Assembly: GCA_964547415.1 (NCBI GenBank)
Contig: CAZJNX010000093.1
Span: 1 to 18,188 of the forward strand
Length of the DNA: 18,188 nt
Reading direction: 5' to 3'
From: CAZJNX01 sp964547415
GTDB lineage: Bacteria > Pseudomonadota > Alphaproteobacteria > Rhizobiales > Amorphaceae
The notes under the pieces are model-generated. The model worked only from the letters and a program-made list of their open reading frames with translations, was not told where the DNA came from and ran no database searches. Below are positions 8,312 to 16,215 of this stretch, in pieces. Position 1 is the stretch's first letter, and each line of letters begins with the position of its first letter. The position numbers and the translations under genes were made by a program.

Positions 8312-11254
8312 ATGGAAGAGGACGAGGACCGCGCGGTGGTCCGGGGAACGCGGGGGGACGACCGCCTCGCCGGCACCGCCGGGGGCGACGACGTCCGCGG
8401 GGTTGGCGGCGACGACCTAGTCGATGCCGCACGGGGGGCGGACCGGGTCGCGGGCAGCCGCGGCGCGGACCGGATCGCCGGGGGCGCGGGTCCCGACGCC
8501 CTCGCCGGCGGGCCGGGGGACGACCGGATAGACGGGGACGGCTTCCTCGACTTCCGCTTCCCGACGCGGACGGCGAGCACCACCGTCACCGTCGAGGAGA
8601 CCGGCGAGGACATGACCCTGTCGGTGACGGCGCCGACCCGCCTCGGCGGCGTCGCCGCGGACATCGCCGGCACCGTCGACACGGGCGGGCCGACGGGCCA
8701 GCTGCGCGTCGCCCTTGCCATCGACGTGTCGGGGAGCGCGGGCTTCGCCTACGAGGGCACGCCGGTGGGCGATGCCAATTTCGACGGGGAGGCCGACACC
8801 ACCCTCGACGCGGAGGTGGTGGCCGCGGTCGCGCTCCTCAGGTCCCTCGCCCGGGACGTGCCCGGGGACCCGCTGGTGTCGATCATCGCCTTCGACGAGG
8901 GGGCGGAGACCGTCTATTCCGGCGGCCTCGGCTCCGGGTCCGAGGGCGGGCTCCGGCAGGCCCTCGACGCGGTGCGGGCGCTCCGGGTCGGCAACGGCAC
9001 CGACTACGAGGCGGGCCTTTCCGAGGCGATCCCCTTCTTCGCGGGCAGCGAGGGGCCGACGACCGACGTCCTCTTCTTCCTCAGCGACGGCACCAACTTC
9101 GACGGAACCGACTTCTCCCAGGAGGTGGACCGGCTTCGCGACCTCGGCGTCGACATCCGCCCCGTCGGCATCGAGAACGCCGACAGCGCCGCCGACCTCG
9201 ACCTCGTGGACGACGGCCGCCCCAACGGCTCGGTCACCTTCTTCGACGACCCGGGCCGCCTCGACATCACGACGGTCGGCGGGCGCCTCACCGGTTTCGC
9301 GGTCGACCGCCTCGATATCTTCGTCGGCGGCGACCGGGCGGCGCGGCTCGGCCCGGACGACTTCGAGGAGACCGCCGACGGGATCGCCTTCGCCGCGTCC
9401 GTCGCCGGCTTCGTGCCGGGGGAGGACGACGCGCTGCGCGTGGTCGCCGTGGCCGACGACGGGGCGGCCACAGAGGCGGTCCTCGACCTTTCCGTCCCGG
9501 AGCCCGCCCCGATCCGCGCGGGCGACGACGAGATCGCGGGCGGCGACGGCGACGACTTCATCGACGCGGGCGACGGGGCCGACGTCGCCAGGGGTGGCCG
9601 CGGCGACGACGTCATCATCGGCGACTCTCCCCCCGCGAACGACGGGGAGGGCACCACCCGCACCGTCTCGGACGCGAAGACGGTTCCCTCGACGGGCCAG
9701 GACATCGCCATCAGCCTCACCGTCCCGGAAACGGCGGACGGGCGGACGGCGAAGGTGAGCGGCTTCGTGTCGACCGGCGCGGTGGCGGCGGAGGCGAACG
9801 TCGTCGTCGTGGTCGACGTGTCGGGCAGCACCGGCGGCGCCTACGACGGCACGCTGGTGGGCGACCGCAACGGCGACGGCGTTTCCGACACCACCCTCGA
9901 CGCGGAGATCGCGGGCGCGGAGGCGCTGATCCGCTCGATCCGCGAGGACGCGGGCCTCGGCGGGGCCGAGGTCTCGATCATCCCGTTCAGCTCCACCGCC
10001 TCGACGCTGATCACGGCGCGGGCCGACGCGGACGCGGACCGCAACGGCCTGTTCGACGTGGAGGAGGCGCTCGCGGGCCTGCGCTCCATCGGCGGAACCG
10101 ACTACGAGGCGGCGCTACAGCAGGCGGTCAAGACCTTCGAGGCGGCGCCCGAGGGGGAGAACATCCTGTTCTTCCTCAGCGACGGGGCGAACGGCTCGGG
10201 CCAGAACTTCCTCGACGAGGTGGCGGTCCTGCGCGACACGCTCGGCGTCGACATCCGCTCCATCGGCCTGCAGAATTTCGGGTCGACGAGCGACATCGAC
10301 CTCGTGGACGACGGGCTGTCCAACGGCTCGGCCGAGTTCGTGGAGGACCCCGGCGCGCTCACAACCACCATCGTCGGCAGCGGGGTGGAGGTGGCCGACG
10401 TGCGGCGGGTCGACATCGTCCTCAACGGCGAGGTGGTAAAGAAGATTCCCGCCGGGCGGCTGCGCGAGACGCCCCTCGGCCTGCGCTTCGAGGCGGACCT
10501 CACGGGCCTCGACCCGCTCCGGGACGACCGGGTGGCGGCGCGGGTCCTCACCAGCGACGAGGACCGCACGCGGGTCGCCGTCGCGGAGGTGATCGCCGAG
10601 CCCGCGAACCCGGCCGAGAGCGGCGGGAACGATACCCTCCTGGGCGGCGGCGGGTCCGACACCCTCATCGGCCTCGGCGGCGACGACATGATGGCCGGCC
10701 GCCGCGGGAACGACCGCCTTGTCGGCTGCTCCGGCGAGGACACCCTGAAGGGCGGCGACGGCAACGACCAGTTGATCGGCGGGCCGGCCGCCGACGTCCT
10801 GCGGGGCGGTGCCGGCGACGACCGGATCAGGGGAGGCGGCGCCGAGGACTTCGCCTCGGGCGGCGCGGGGCAAGACCGGCTGTTCGGCGCGGCGAGCGAC
10901 GACCACCTGCGCGGTGGCGGCGGCGACGACCTGCTGAGGGGCGGGAACGGCAACGACACGGTTCTGGGCGGCAACGGCGAGGACACCCTCGACGGCGGCG
11001 GCGGCGACGACGCCCTCGTCGGCGGCAAGGGCGCGGACGTGTTCATCTACCGCGGGGACAAGGACACCATCGTCGACTTCGACGGGGAACTCGACGCGCT
11101 CCGCATCCGCGGCGAAGGGCGCGACCTCTCCACGTTCCTCGAGGTCGCCGTCGAGGTGGACGGCGACGTGGTGGCCGACTTCGGCGGCGGCGACGTCCTC
11201 GTCCTCCTCGACACCACGCTCGCCGCGGTGAGCGGCCCGGACCTTCTGGACTGA
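8312..11254 (+). CDS. RTX calcium-binding protein with two VWA domains, type I-secreted
   Basis: 980 residues, strongly acidic, no Sec signal. Order: seven RTX nonapeptides (about 12-75); a beta-rich segment; VWA domain 1 with MIDAS motif DVSGS at 138-142; about four RTX repeats (around 402-438); a second beta-rich segment; VWA domain 2 with DVSGS at 502-506; then about 16 RTX repeats (771-914) and an acidic, hydrophobic C-terminus ending SGPDLLD, the usual shape of a type I secretion signal. The beta-VWA unit is duplicated about 364 residues apart. Each VWA has a Ca-loop-like insert after the MIDAS (DANFDGEAD; DRNGDGVSD). Expected role, by inference: calcium-dependent surface adhesin or matrix protein. 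ATG 8312 was chosen because the long upstream frame lies antisense to the aminotransferase and sulfotransferase. Shine-Dalgarno is weak. No transporter genes are adjacent. Confidence 0.92.
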   Translation: MEEDEDRAVVRGTRGDDRLAGTAGGDDVRGVGGDDLVDAARGADRVAGSRGADRIAGGAGPDALAGGPGDDRIDGDGFLDFRFPTRTASTTVTVEETGEDMTLSVTAPTRLGGVAADIAGTVDTGGPTGQLRVALAIDVSGSAGFAYEGTPVGDANFDGEADTTLDAEVVAAVALLRSLARDVPGDPLVSIIAFDEGAETVYSGGLGSGSEGGLRQALDAVRALRVGNGTDYEAGLSEAIPFFAGSEGPTTDVLFFLSDGTNFDGTDFSQEVDRLRDLGVDIRPVGIENADSAADLDLVDDGRPNGSVTFFDDPGRLDITTVGGRLTGFAVDRLDIFVGGDRAARLGPDDFEETADGIAFAASVAGFVPGEDDALRVVAVADDGAATEAVLDLSVPEPAPIRAGDDEIAGGDGDDFIDAGDGADVARGGRGDDVIIGDSPPANDGEGTTRTVSDAKTVPSTGQDIAISLTVPETADGRTAKVSGFVSTGAVAAEANVVVVVDVSGSTGGAYDGTLVGDRNGDGVSDTTLDAEIAGAEALIRSIREDAGLGGAEVSIIPFSSTASTLITARADADADRNGLFDVEEALAGLRSIGGTDYEAALQQAVKTFEAAPEGENILFFLSDGANGSGQNFLDEVAVLRDTLGVDIRSIGLQNFGSTSDIDLVDDGLSNGSAEFVEDPGALTTTIVGSGVEVADVRRVDIVLNGEVVKKIPAGRLRETPLGLRFEADLTGLDPLRDDRVAARVLTSDEDRTRVAVAEVIAEPANPAESGGNDTLLGGGGSDTLIGLGGDDMMAGRRGNDRLVGCSGEDTLKGGDGNDQLIGGPAADVLRGGAGDDRIRGGGAEDFASGGAGQDRLFGAASDDHLRGGGGDDLLRGGNGNDTVLGGNGEDTLDGGGGDDALVGGKGADVFIYRGDKDTIVDFDGELDALRIRGEGRDLSTFLEVAVEVDGDVVADFGGGDVLVLLDTTLAAVSGPDLLD

Positions 11255-11272
11255 CGGGGTCCCCTCGGGAGC

Positions 11273-11290
11273 GGGCGGGGCGGCCCGCCC
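11273..11290. terminator. GC hairpin between the convergent RTX and GT61 genes
   Basis: A perfect 7-bp inverted repeat GGGCGGG / CCCGCCC with a 4-nt loop lies between the RTX stop (11254) and the GT61 stop (11322). It could serve both strands. There is no T-run, so intrinsic termination is not certain. Confidence 0.35.
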
Positions 11291-11321
11291 CCCTGCGGCA
11301 CCGGCGGCGCGATGCGGGCCG

Positions 11322-12494
11322 TCAGCGGACCGCAGACGCGAACAGCGCCTCCGCCCGTCCGGCCAGCGCGCCACAGCCGACGGCTTCCAGGGTGGCGACG
11401 ATCTCACCGTGGGACCCGGCGTCGATCAGCGACTGGGGCCGGTAGGCCGCGTCCAGCCAGGCCGCCACGTCGCCCTCCACCGCCCGCCGCCACGCCGCCT
11501 CGTCCCAGTGGCGCGAGAGCGGCACCCCGCGGGCCTCGAACAGGGCGAGAAGCCCGTCGCCGTCGAGGACGGAGATCCCAACCGCGCGGCCCGGAACGCC
11601 TGCGGGCGTCCTGAACGTCAGTTCCTCGCGCACGAAGTCGTGCCAGCCCGCCCGCCACGCCCGGTCGGCGAGCTGCGCCGCACCCATCCGCAATCCGCTG
11701 CGGCGGCAGATCACGTCGACCCCTCCGAGCCCACGGCCGAGCAGCGCGAGGGCGTAGATGGCGGAGCCCTCGGCGAAGACCATCGCCTCGGCCGCGCGGT
11801 AGAGCTGGAGCTGGTCCTCGAGCGACGCGGTCTCGGGGCGGATCACCCGGACGCCGGCCGCGGCGAGGCGCTCCTCGAGGTAGGCCTCGCCGGCGAAGCG
11901 GCCGCGCTGCGCCGCCCGGGACACGTACAGGAGGGGGACCCGCGCCGCCGGCGGCGGCTTGCGCGTGATCAGCGCGTCGAGCCGGTCGAGGTGCTCCGCG
12001 GACGGACCGACGCCGAGCTGCTCCGCCTGCGGCACGACCGAAAGCCGGTCGAACAGCGTCGGCGCGGCGACGAAATGGAGGCGCTGCGCGCGAACCTCGT
12101 ACCAGTCGAGCATCTGGACGAACCAAGCCGGGCAGTCGGCGAGGGTGCTGACGGGCCGCTCGGCCCGCGACGAGAAGACGAGGACGGCTTCGGGATCGGC
12201 CGCCAGCGAGCCCAGGATGCGGGTGGAAAACTCGATGACGCCGTGGCCGAAGTGGTCCTGGACGGGGCCGGCCCAGAAGGCGCCGGCGACGTCCGACCGG
12301 TGGACGGGCGGCACCGGCTCGGGGCGAACGTCCTGCGGGCGTGCGTCCCGGTGCCAGCGCGCGGCGACCTGCGCGTCCCAGTCCGGCCAGACCGGGCCGC
12401 CGCGGTGGGCGGCGCCGCCCTTGACCAGCCGGTCGAGGAGCTGATCGTAGGGGACGACGAGGATGGAGTCGAAGGTGCCGATCGGTTCGACCAT
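11322..12494 (-). CDS. GT61 (DUF563) family glycosyltransferase
   Basis: 390 residues from ATG 12494 (MVEPIGTFDSILVVPYDQ). Family landmarks are GPVQDHFGHGVIEFSTRI (HFGH at 81-84), LYVSRAAQRGRFAGEAYLEE, the PETASLEDQLQLYRAAEAMV segment and VFAEGSAIYALALLGRG, matching GT61 enzymes that transfer sugars to extracellular polysaccharides or glycoproteins. The acceptor and donor cannot be told. It is clearly paralogous to residues 416-790 of the fusion gene at 1-2836: both share DHLDRLDxLxxRKxPPPAxV-type spacing, VVPQxEQLG and xLxRHWDxAAW. The frame stays open upstream to 13220, but that part lies antisense to the XRE gene and is rejected. The ribosome binding site is weak. It is divergent from the XRE-cupin gene, 84 bp away, and convergent with the RTX gene. 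Confidence 0.85.
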   Translation of the reverse strand: MVEPIGTFDSILVVPYDQLLDRLVKGGAAHRGGPVWPDWDAQVAARWHRDARPQDVRPEPVPPVHRSDVAGAFWAGPVQDHFGHGVIEFSTRILGSLAADPEAVLVFSSRAERPVSTLADCPAWFVQMLDWYEVRAQRLHFVAAPTLFDRLSVVPQAEQLGVGPSAEHLDRLDALITRKPPPAARVPLLYVSRAAQRGRFAGEAYLEERLAAAGVRVIRPETASLEDQLQLYRAAEAMVFAEGSAIYALALLGRGLGGVDVICRRSGLRMGAAQLADRAWRAGWHDFVREELTFRTPAGVPGRAVGISVLDGDGLLALFEARGVPLSRHWDEAAWRRAVEGDVAAWLDAAYRPQSLIDAGSHGEIVATLEAVGCGALAGRAEALFASAVR

Positions 12495-12578
12495 GAAAGC
12501 GCCCGCCCGCTGCGATGCCCCCGGATTGGGCGCCACCGTGGCGGCGGCGGCCCGGCCTGTCCACCCGACCGGCGGGCG

Positions 12579-13205
12579 GTGACGGCGGACCCGGCCGACG
12601 AGGCGCGGCCCGACGGGCCGGCCCGCGCCCTCGAGGCCGCCGTGGGCGCCAGCGTCCGCGACACGCGGCTCGCACTCGGCGTCACGCTCCAGGAGCTGTC
12701 CCGGGCCGCGGGCGTGTCGGTCGGGATGCTGTCGAAGATCGAGAACGGGCTCGCCGCCCCGTCGCTGTCGACGCTGGCGGCGCTGTCGGCCGCCCTCAAC
12801 GTGCCGATCGGGACCTTCTTCGCGCGGGTCGACGAGAAGCGGGAGGCGACCTTCGTGAAGGCCGGCGCCGGCCTGCCGATCGAGCGGCGCGGCAGCGCCA
12901 AGGGCCATCTCTACCAGCTCCTCGGCCACGGCCTCAGGAGCGCGGTCCGGGTCGAGCCGTTCCTCATCACCCTCGACGAGCGGTCTGACGCCTACCCGAT
13001 CTTCCGCCACCCGGGCACCGAGTTCATCTACATGCTGGAGGGCGAGGTGACCTACCGCCACGGCGACAGGACCTACCGGCTCGAACCGGGCGACAGCCTG
13101 TTCTTCGACGCCGACGCCCTCCACGGACCGCTCGAGCTGCGCCGCCTGCCAGCCCGCTACATCGCCGTCATCGTGACGCCCTCGGCCGAGGGGGAGGGCG
13201 ATTGA
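12579..13205 (+). CDS. XRE-family transcriptional regulator with C-terminal cupin domain
   Basis: 208 residues. The N-terminal helix-turn-helix runs about 24-79 (RDTRLALGVTLQELSRAAGV, then SVGMLSKIENGLAAPSLSTL and AALSAALNVPIGTFF). The C-terminal cupin barrel carries FRHPGTEFIYMLEGEVTYRHGD and LEPGDSLFFDADALHGPLEL, a small-ligand sensing fold. Such regulators usually control the adjacent amine or amino-acid operon. It precedes mgsABC by 79 bp in the same direction, so it probably regulates those genes, and possibly the divergent GT61. I chose GTG 12579 because upstream sequence belongs to the divergent promoter region and no ATG lies nearby in frame; the Shine-Dalgarno (GGCGGG) is poor, so the start is the least certain part. 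Confidence 0.88.
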   Translation: MTADPADEARPDGPARALEAAVGASVRDTRLALGVTLQELSRAAGVSVGMLSKIENGLAAPSLSTLAALSAALNVPIGTFFARVDEKREATFVKAGAGLPIERRGSAKGHLYQLLGHGLRSAVRVEPFLITLDERSDAYPIFRHPGTEFIYMLEGEVTYRHGDRTYRLEPGDSLFFDADALHGPLELRRLPARYIAVIVTPSAEGEGD

Positions 13206-13252
13206 CCAGCGGCCTCGCAACGGCCTATTTCACCCAGGTGCAAATTTTTTGC
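13202..13252 (+). promoter_or_regulatory. Candidate mgsABC promoter with 13-bp palindromic operator
   Basis: TTGACC (13202-13207), overlapping the regulator's stop codon, is followed after 18 nt by TATTTC (13226-13231). Just downstream, 13240-13252 reads GCAAA-TTT-TTTGC, a perfect inverted repeat and the only A/T-rich stretch here. It is placed as a repressor site would be, and the XRE-cupin protein is the obvious candidate. The -10 match is only partial. Confidence 0.45.
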
Positions 13253-13284
13253 CCGGCCCCGTCGCCGGCGGAAGGAGCCACGCC

Positions 13285-14178
13285 ATGTGCGGCATCGTCG
13301 GCCTGTTCCTGAAGAACGAGGCGCTCTCGGGCGAGCTCGGTCGCCTGACGGCGCTCATGCTGTTGGAGATGTGCGACCGCGGGCCCGATTCGGCGGGCTT
13401 CGCCGTCTACGGCGCGGCAGAGGACGTCGCCAAGATCACCTGCCTCACCACTACGGGGACGACCGACTGGCGGGCCGTGGAGGCGGACCTGTCGGCCCAT
13501 CTCGGCACCCCGGTCGAGACCACCGTGATCGGCGACCACGCGCTTCTGCGCACCCCGGCGGACGGCGGGGCGGCGCGGCGGCGCCTCATCGCCGCGAACC
13601 CGGACGTGACGGTGCTCGCCGTCGGCCGCGCCATCGAGCTGTTCAAGGGCGTCGGCGACCCGATGGCCGTGGCGGACCGCTTCGGCCTTGCCGGGCGCGC
13701 GGGCAGCCACGCCATCGCCCACACGCGGATGGCGACCGAATCCGCCGTCACCACCGCGGGCTCCCACCCCTTCTCCACGGGCGCGGACACCTGCCTCGTC
13801 CACAACGGGTCGCTGTCCAACCACAACCGGCTGCGGGAGGTGCTGCGCCGCCGCGGCGAGACCTTCCAGACCGAGAACGACAGCGAGGTGGCGGCGGGCT
13901 ACCTCGCCTGGCGGATGCGCGAGGGGGACGCGCTGCCGGACGCCATCGCCCGCGCCCTCGAGGACCTCGACGGCTTCTACACCTTCGCCATCGGCACCGA
14001 GGACGGCTTCGCCTGCGTGCGAGACCCGATCGCCTGCAAGCCCGCCGTGCTCGCCGAGACGGACGACTGGGTGGCGATGGCCTCCGAGTTCCGCGCCATC
14101 GCCCGCCTGCCGGATGCCGAGAACGCCGCCATCTGGGAGCCCAAGCCCGCCGAGATCTACTCCTGGAGCCGCGCGTGA
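13285..14178 (+). CDS. mgsA: N-methylglutamate synthase subunit A, glutamine amidotransferase (MgsA/GlxB-like)
   Basis: 297 residues of class II (Ntn) glutamine amidotransferase, which hydrolyses glutamine and passes ammonia to the synthase subunit. The chain begins MCGIVGLFLK, so removal of Met exposes Cys2 as nucleophile. RGPDSAGFAVYG, AHTRMATES (H146-R148), VHNGSLSNHN (HNGS at 173-176) and ENDSEVAAGYLAW are the conserved glutamine-site loops. The start is well fixed: AAGGAG at 13272-13277 is 7 nt upstream, and Cys2 is required for activity. Its stop overlaps the start of mgsB by 4 bases (GTGA), so the subunits are translationally coupled. Together mgsABC correspond to the amidotransferase, GXGXG and FMN parts of a split glutamate synthase. 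The same three-gene set is also called glxBCD where a GlnT-like enzyme is the partner, so the physiological product is not certain. Confidence 0.85.
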   Translation: MCGIVGLFLKNEALSGELGRLTALMLLEMCDRGPDSAGFAVYGAAEDVAKITCLTTTGTTDWRAVEADLSAHLGTPVETTVIGDHALLRTPADGGAARRRLIAANPDVTVLAVGRAIELFKGVGDPMAVADRFGLAGRAGSHAIAHTRMATESAVTTAGSHPFSTGADTCLVHNGSLSNHNRLREVLRRRGETFQTENDSEVAAGYLAWRMREGDALPDAIARALEDLDGFYTFAIGTEDGFACVRDPIACKPAVLAETDDWVAMASEFRAIARLPDAENAAIWEPKPAEIYSWSRA

Positions 14179-14858
14179 GCCTGTCCAACAGCCGCCTCGA
14201 CCTGTCCCGCGAGGGCCTTCGCGCCGTCAACGCCGCCCTCCAGGCCGCCACCGAGGGCGCCTTCGAGGTGACGAACCCGGGCGGCGCCCACTCCCTCGCC
14301 GTCGGCCTCGCGGCGCCGATCGAGGTGACGGTCCGCGGCCACGCCGGCTACTACGCCGCCGGCATGAACAAGCACGCCACCGTCACGATCGAGGGGAACG
14401 CGGGCACGGGCCTTGCCGAGAACATCATGTCCGGCCTGGTGCGCGTGAAGGGGGACGCGAGCCAGTCCGCCGGCGCCACCGGGCGGGGCGGGCTCGTGGT
14501 GATCGAGGGCTCGGCGTCGGCCCGCTGCGGCATCTCCATGAAGGGGGTGGACATCGTGGTGGGCGGCGACGTCGGCCACATGTCGGCCTTCATGGCCCAG
14601 GCGGGGCGCCTGGTGGTGTGCGGTGACGCGGGAGCCGACCTCGGCGATTCCATCTACGAGGCGGAGCTGTTCGTGGCCGGCCGCGTCGCCTCCCTCGGCG
14701 CGGACTGCGAGGAGAAGGAGATGACCGCGGCGGACGTGGAGGCGCTCGCCGCCCTCCTCGAGCGGGCGGGGATCGCGGCCGACGCCGCCCGCTTCCGCCG
14801 CTACGGCTCGGCCCGCCGCCTCTACCACTTCGACGTCGACAACATGGACGCCTACTGA
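14175..14858 (+). CDS. mgsB: N-methylglutamate synthase subunit B, GXGXG domain protein (MgsB/GlxC-like)
   Basis: 227 residues corresponding to the C-terminal beta-helix (GXGXG) domain of glutamate synthase large subunit. Regular Gly-rich turns are seen in GHAGYYAAGMNKHATVTIEG, NAGTGLAENIMSGLVRVKGD, ASQSAGATGRGGLVVIEGSA and VVGGDVGHMSAFMAQAGRLV. In this complex the domain is structural, linking the amidotransferase and FMN subunits. The GTG start at 14175 overlaps the mgsA stop by 4 bases. The stop TGA (14856-14858) shares a base with the ATG of mgsC (TGATG). Both overlaps indicate one tightly coupled transcript. Confidence 0.85.
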   Translation: MSLSNSRLDLSREGLRAVNAALQAATEGAFEVTNPGGAHSLAVGLAAPIEVTVRGHAGYYAAGMNKHATVTIEGNAGTGLAENIMSGLVRVKGDASQSAGATGRGGLVVIEGSASARCGISMKGVDIVVGGDVGHMSAFMAQAGRLVVCGDAGADLGDSIYEAELFVAGRVASLGADCEEKEMTAADVEALAALLERAGIAADAARFRRYGSARRLYHFDVDNMDAY

Positions 14859-16183
14859 TGACGGACGCGCCGAGGATCCCCCGCACGGTGCCGCGCAAGG
14901 CGGCCCTGTTCGACGACTACACTCTGTCGGAGATCCGCCGCGCGGCGGCGACCGGCATCTACGACATCCGCGGGGGCGGCGCCAAGCGCAGGGTCCCCCA
15001 CTTCGACGACCTCCTCTTTCTCGGCGCCTCCATGTCCCGCTACCCGCTCGAGGGCTACCGGGAGCGCTGCGACACGGACGTCGTCCTCGGCACCCGCTTC
15101 GCGAAGAAGCCGGTCCACCTGAAGATCCCCGTCACCATCGCGGGCATGTCCTTCGGCAGCCTGTCGGCGGCGGCCAAGGAGGCGCTCGGCCGCGGCGCCT
15201 CGGCCATGGGCACGTCCACGACGACGGGTGACGGCGGCATGACGGCCGAGGAGCGGGAGCATTCCGAGACCCTCGTCTACCAGCTCCTGCCGTCCCGCTA
15301 CGGCATGAACCCGGACGACCTCAGGCGGGCCGACGCCATCGAGGTGGTGGTGGGCCAGGGCGCCAAGCCCGGCGGCGGCGGCATGCTCCTCGGCCAGAAG
15401 ATCTCGCCGCGGGTCGCCGAGATGCGCACCCTCCCCGAGGGGATCGACCAGCGCTCGGCCTGCCGCCACCCGGACTGGACCGGCCCGGACGACCTCGAGA
15501 TCAAGATCGGCGAACTGCGCGAGATCACCGGCTGGGAAAAGCCCATCTACGTGAAGGTGGGCGCCGCGCGGCCCTACTACGACACGGCGCTCGCGGTGAA
15601 GGCGGGCGCGGACGTCGTCGTCGTCGACGGGATGCAGGGCGGCACGGCGGCCACGCAGGAGGTGTTCATCGAGCACGTCGGCATCCCCACCCTCGCGGCC
15701 GTGCGCGAGGCGGTCCGCGCGCTCCAGGAGCTCGACATGCACCGGACGGTGCAGCTGATCGTGTCGGGCGGCATCCGCTCGGGCGCGGACGTCGCCAAGG
15801 CGCTGGCGCTGGGGGCGGACGCGGTCTCCATCGGGACGGCGGCCCTCGTCGCCCTCGGCGACAACGACCCGGCCCTCGAGGCGGAGTACGAGAAGCTCGG
15901 CACCACGGCCGGCGCCTACGACGACTGGCACGAGGGCAACGATCCCGCCGGTATCACGACGACGGTGCCCGAGCTCGCCGCCCGCCTCGACCCGGTGAAG
16001 GCCGGCCGGCGCCTGAAGAACTACCTTTCGGTCATGACCATGGAGGCCCAGACGCTCGCCCGCGCCTGCGGCAAGAGCCACGTCCACAACCTCGAACCGG
16101 AGGACCTCGTCGCCCTCACCGTCGAGGCGGCGGCGATGGCGGGCGTCCCCCTCGCCGGCACCAGCTGGATCCCCGGCCGCTGA
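14858..16183 (+). CDS. mgsC: N-methylglutamate synthase subunit C, FMN-binding glutamate-synthase domain (MgsC/GlxD-like)
   Basis: 441 residues of the FMN (beta/alpha)8 barrel of glutamate synthase, expected to join methylamine or ammonia with glutamate or 2-oxoglutarate using ammonia from MgsA. IPVTIAGMSFGSLSAAAKEA, GTSTTTGDGGM, VVVGQGAKPGGGGMLLGQKI, VDGMQGGTAATQEVF and IVSGGIRSGADVAKALALGA are the flavin and substrate loops. The segment where true glutamate synthases have the Cys cluster for [3Fe-4S] reads DDWHEGNDPAGITTT here, so the cluster is probably absent. MgsC/GlxD proteins are known to me with this form. The start overlaps the mgsB stop. No gmaS or mgdABCD follows; the next intact gene is valS. 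Regulation is probably through the XRE-cupin gene upstream. Confidence 0.85.
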   Translation: MTDAPRIPRTVPRKAALFDDYTLSEIRRAAATGIYDIRGGGAKRRVPHFDDLLFLGASMSRYPLEGYRERCDTDVVLGTRFAKKPVHLKIPVTIAGMSFGSLSAAAKEALGRGASAMGTSTTTGDGGMTAEEREHSETLVYQLLPSRYGMNPDDLRRADAIEVVVGQGAKPGGGGMLLGQKISPRVAEMRTLPEGIDQRSACRHPDWTGPDDLEIKIGELREITGWEKPIYVKVGAARPYYDTALAVKAGADVVVVDGMQGGTAATQEVFIEHVGIPTLAAVREAVRALQELDMHRTVQLIVSGGIRSGADVAKALALGADAVSIGTAALVALGDNDPALEAEYEKLGTTAGAYDDWHEGNDPAGITTTVPELAARLDPVKAGRRLKNYLSVMTMEAQTLARACGKSHVHNLEPEDLVALTVEAAAMAGVPLAGTSWIPGR

Positions 16184-16215
16184 CGCACCGGGGCGGCGCT
16201 TCCGTGGGGACGGCC

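Noticed and set aside
10622..11053. Repetitive glycine/aspartate-rich DNA considered as a CRISPR or satellite array
   Set aside because: The periodicity is 27 bp in frame and encodes RTX nonapeptides; units diverge at codon level and there are no spacers.
12495..13220. N-terminal extension of the minus-strand GT61 frame
   Set aside because: It overlaps the recognisable XRE-cupin gene on the other strand. GT61-like sequence begins only at MVEPIGTF (12494).
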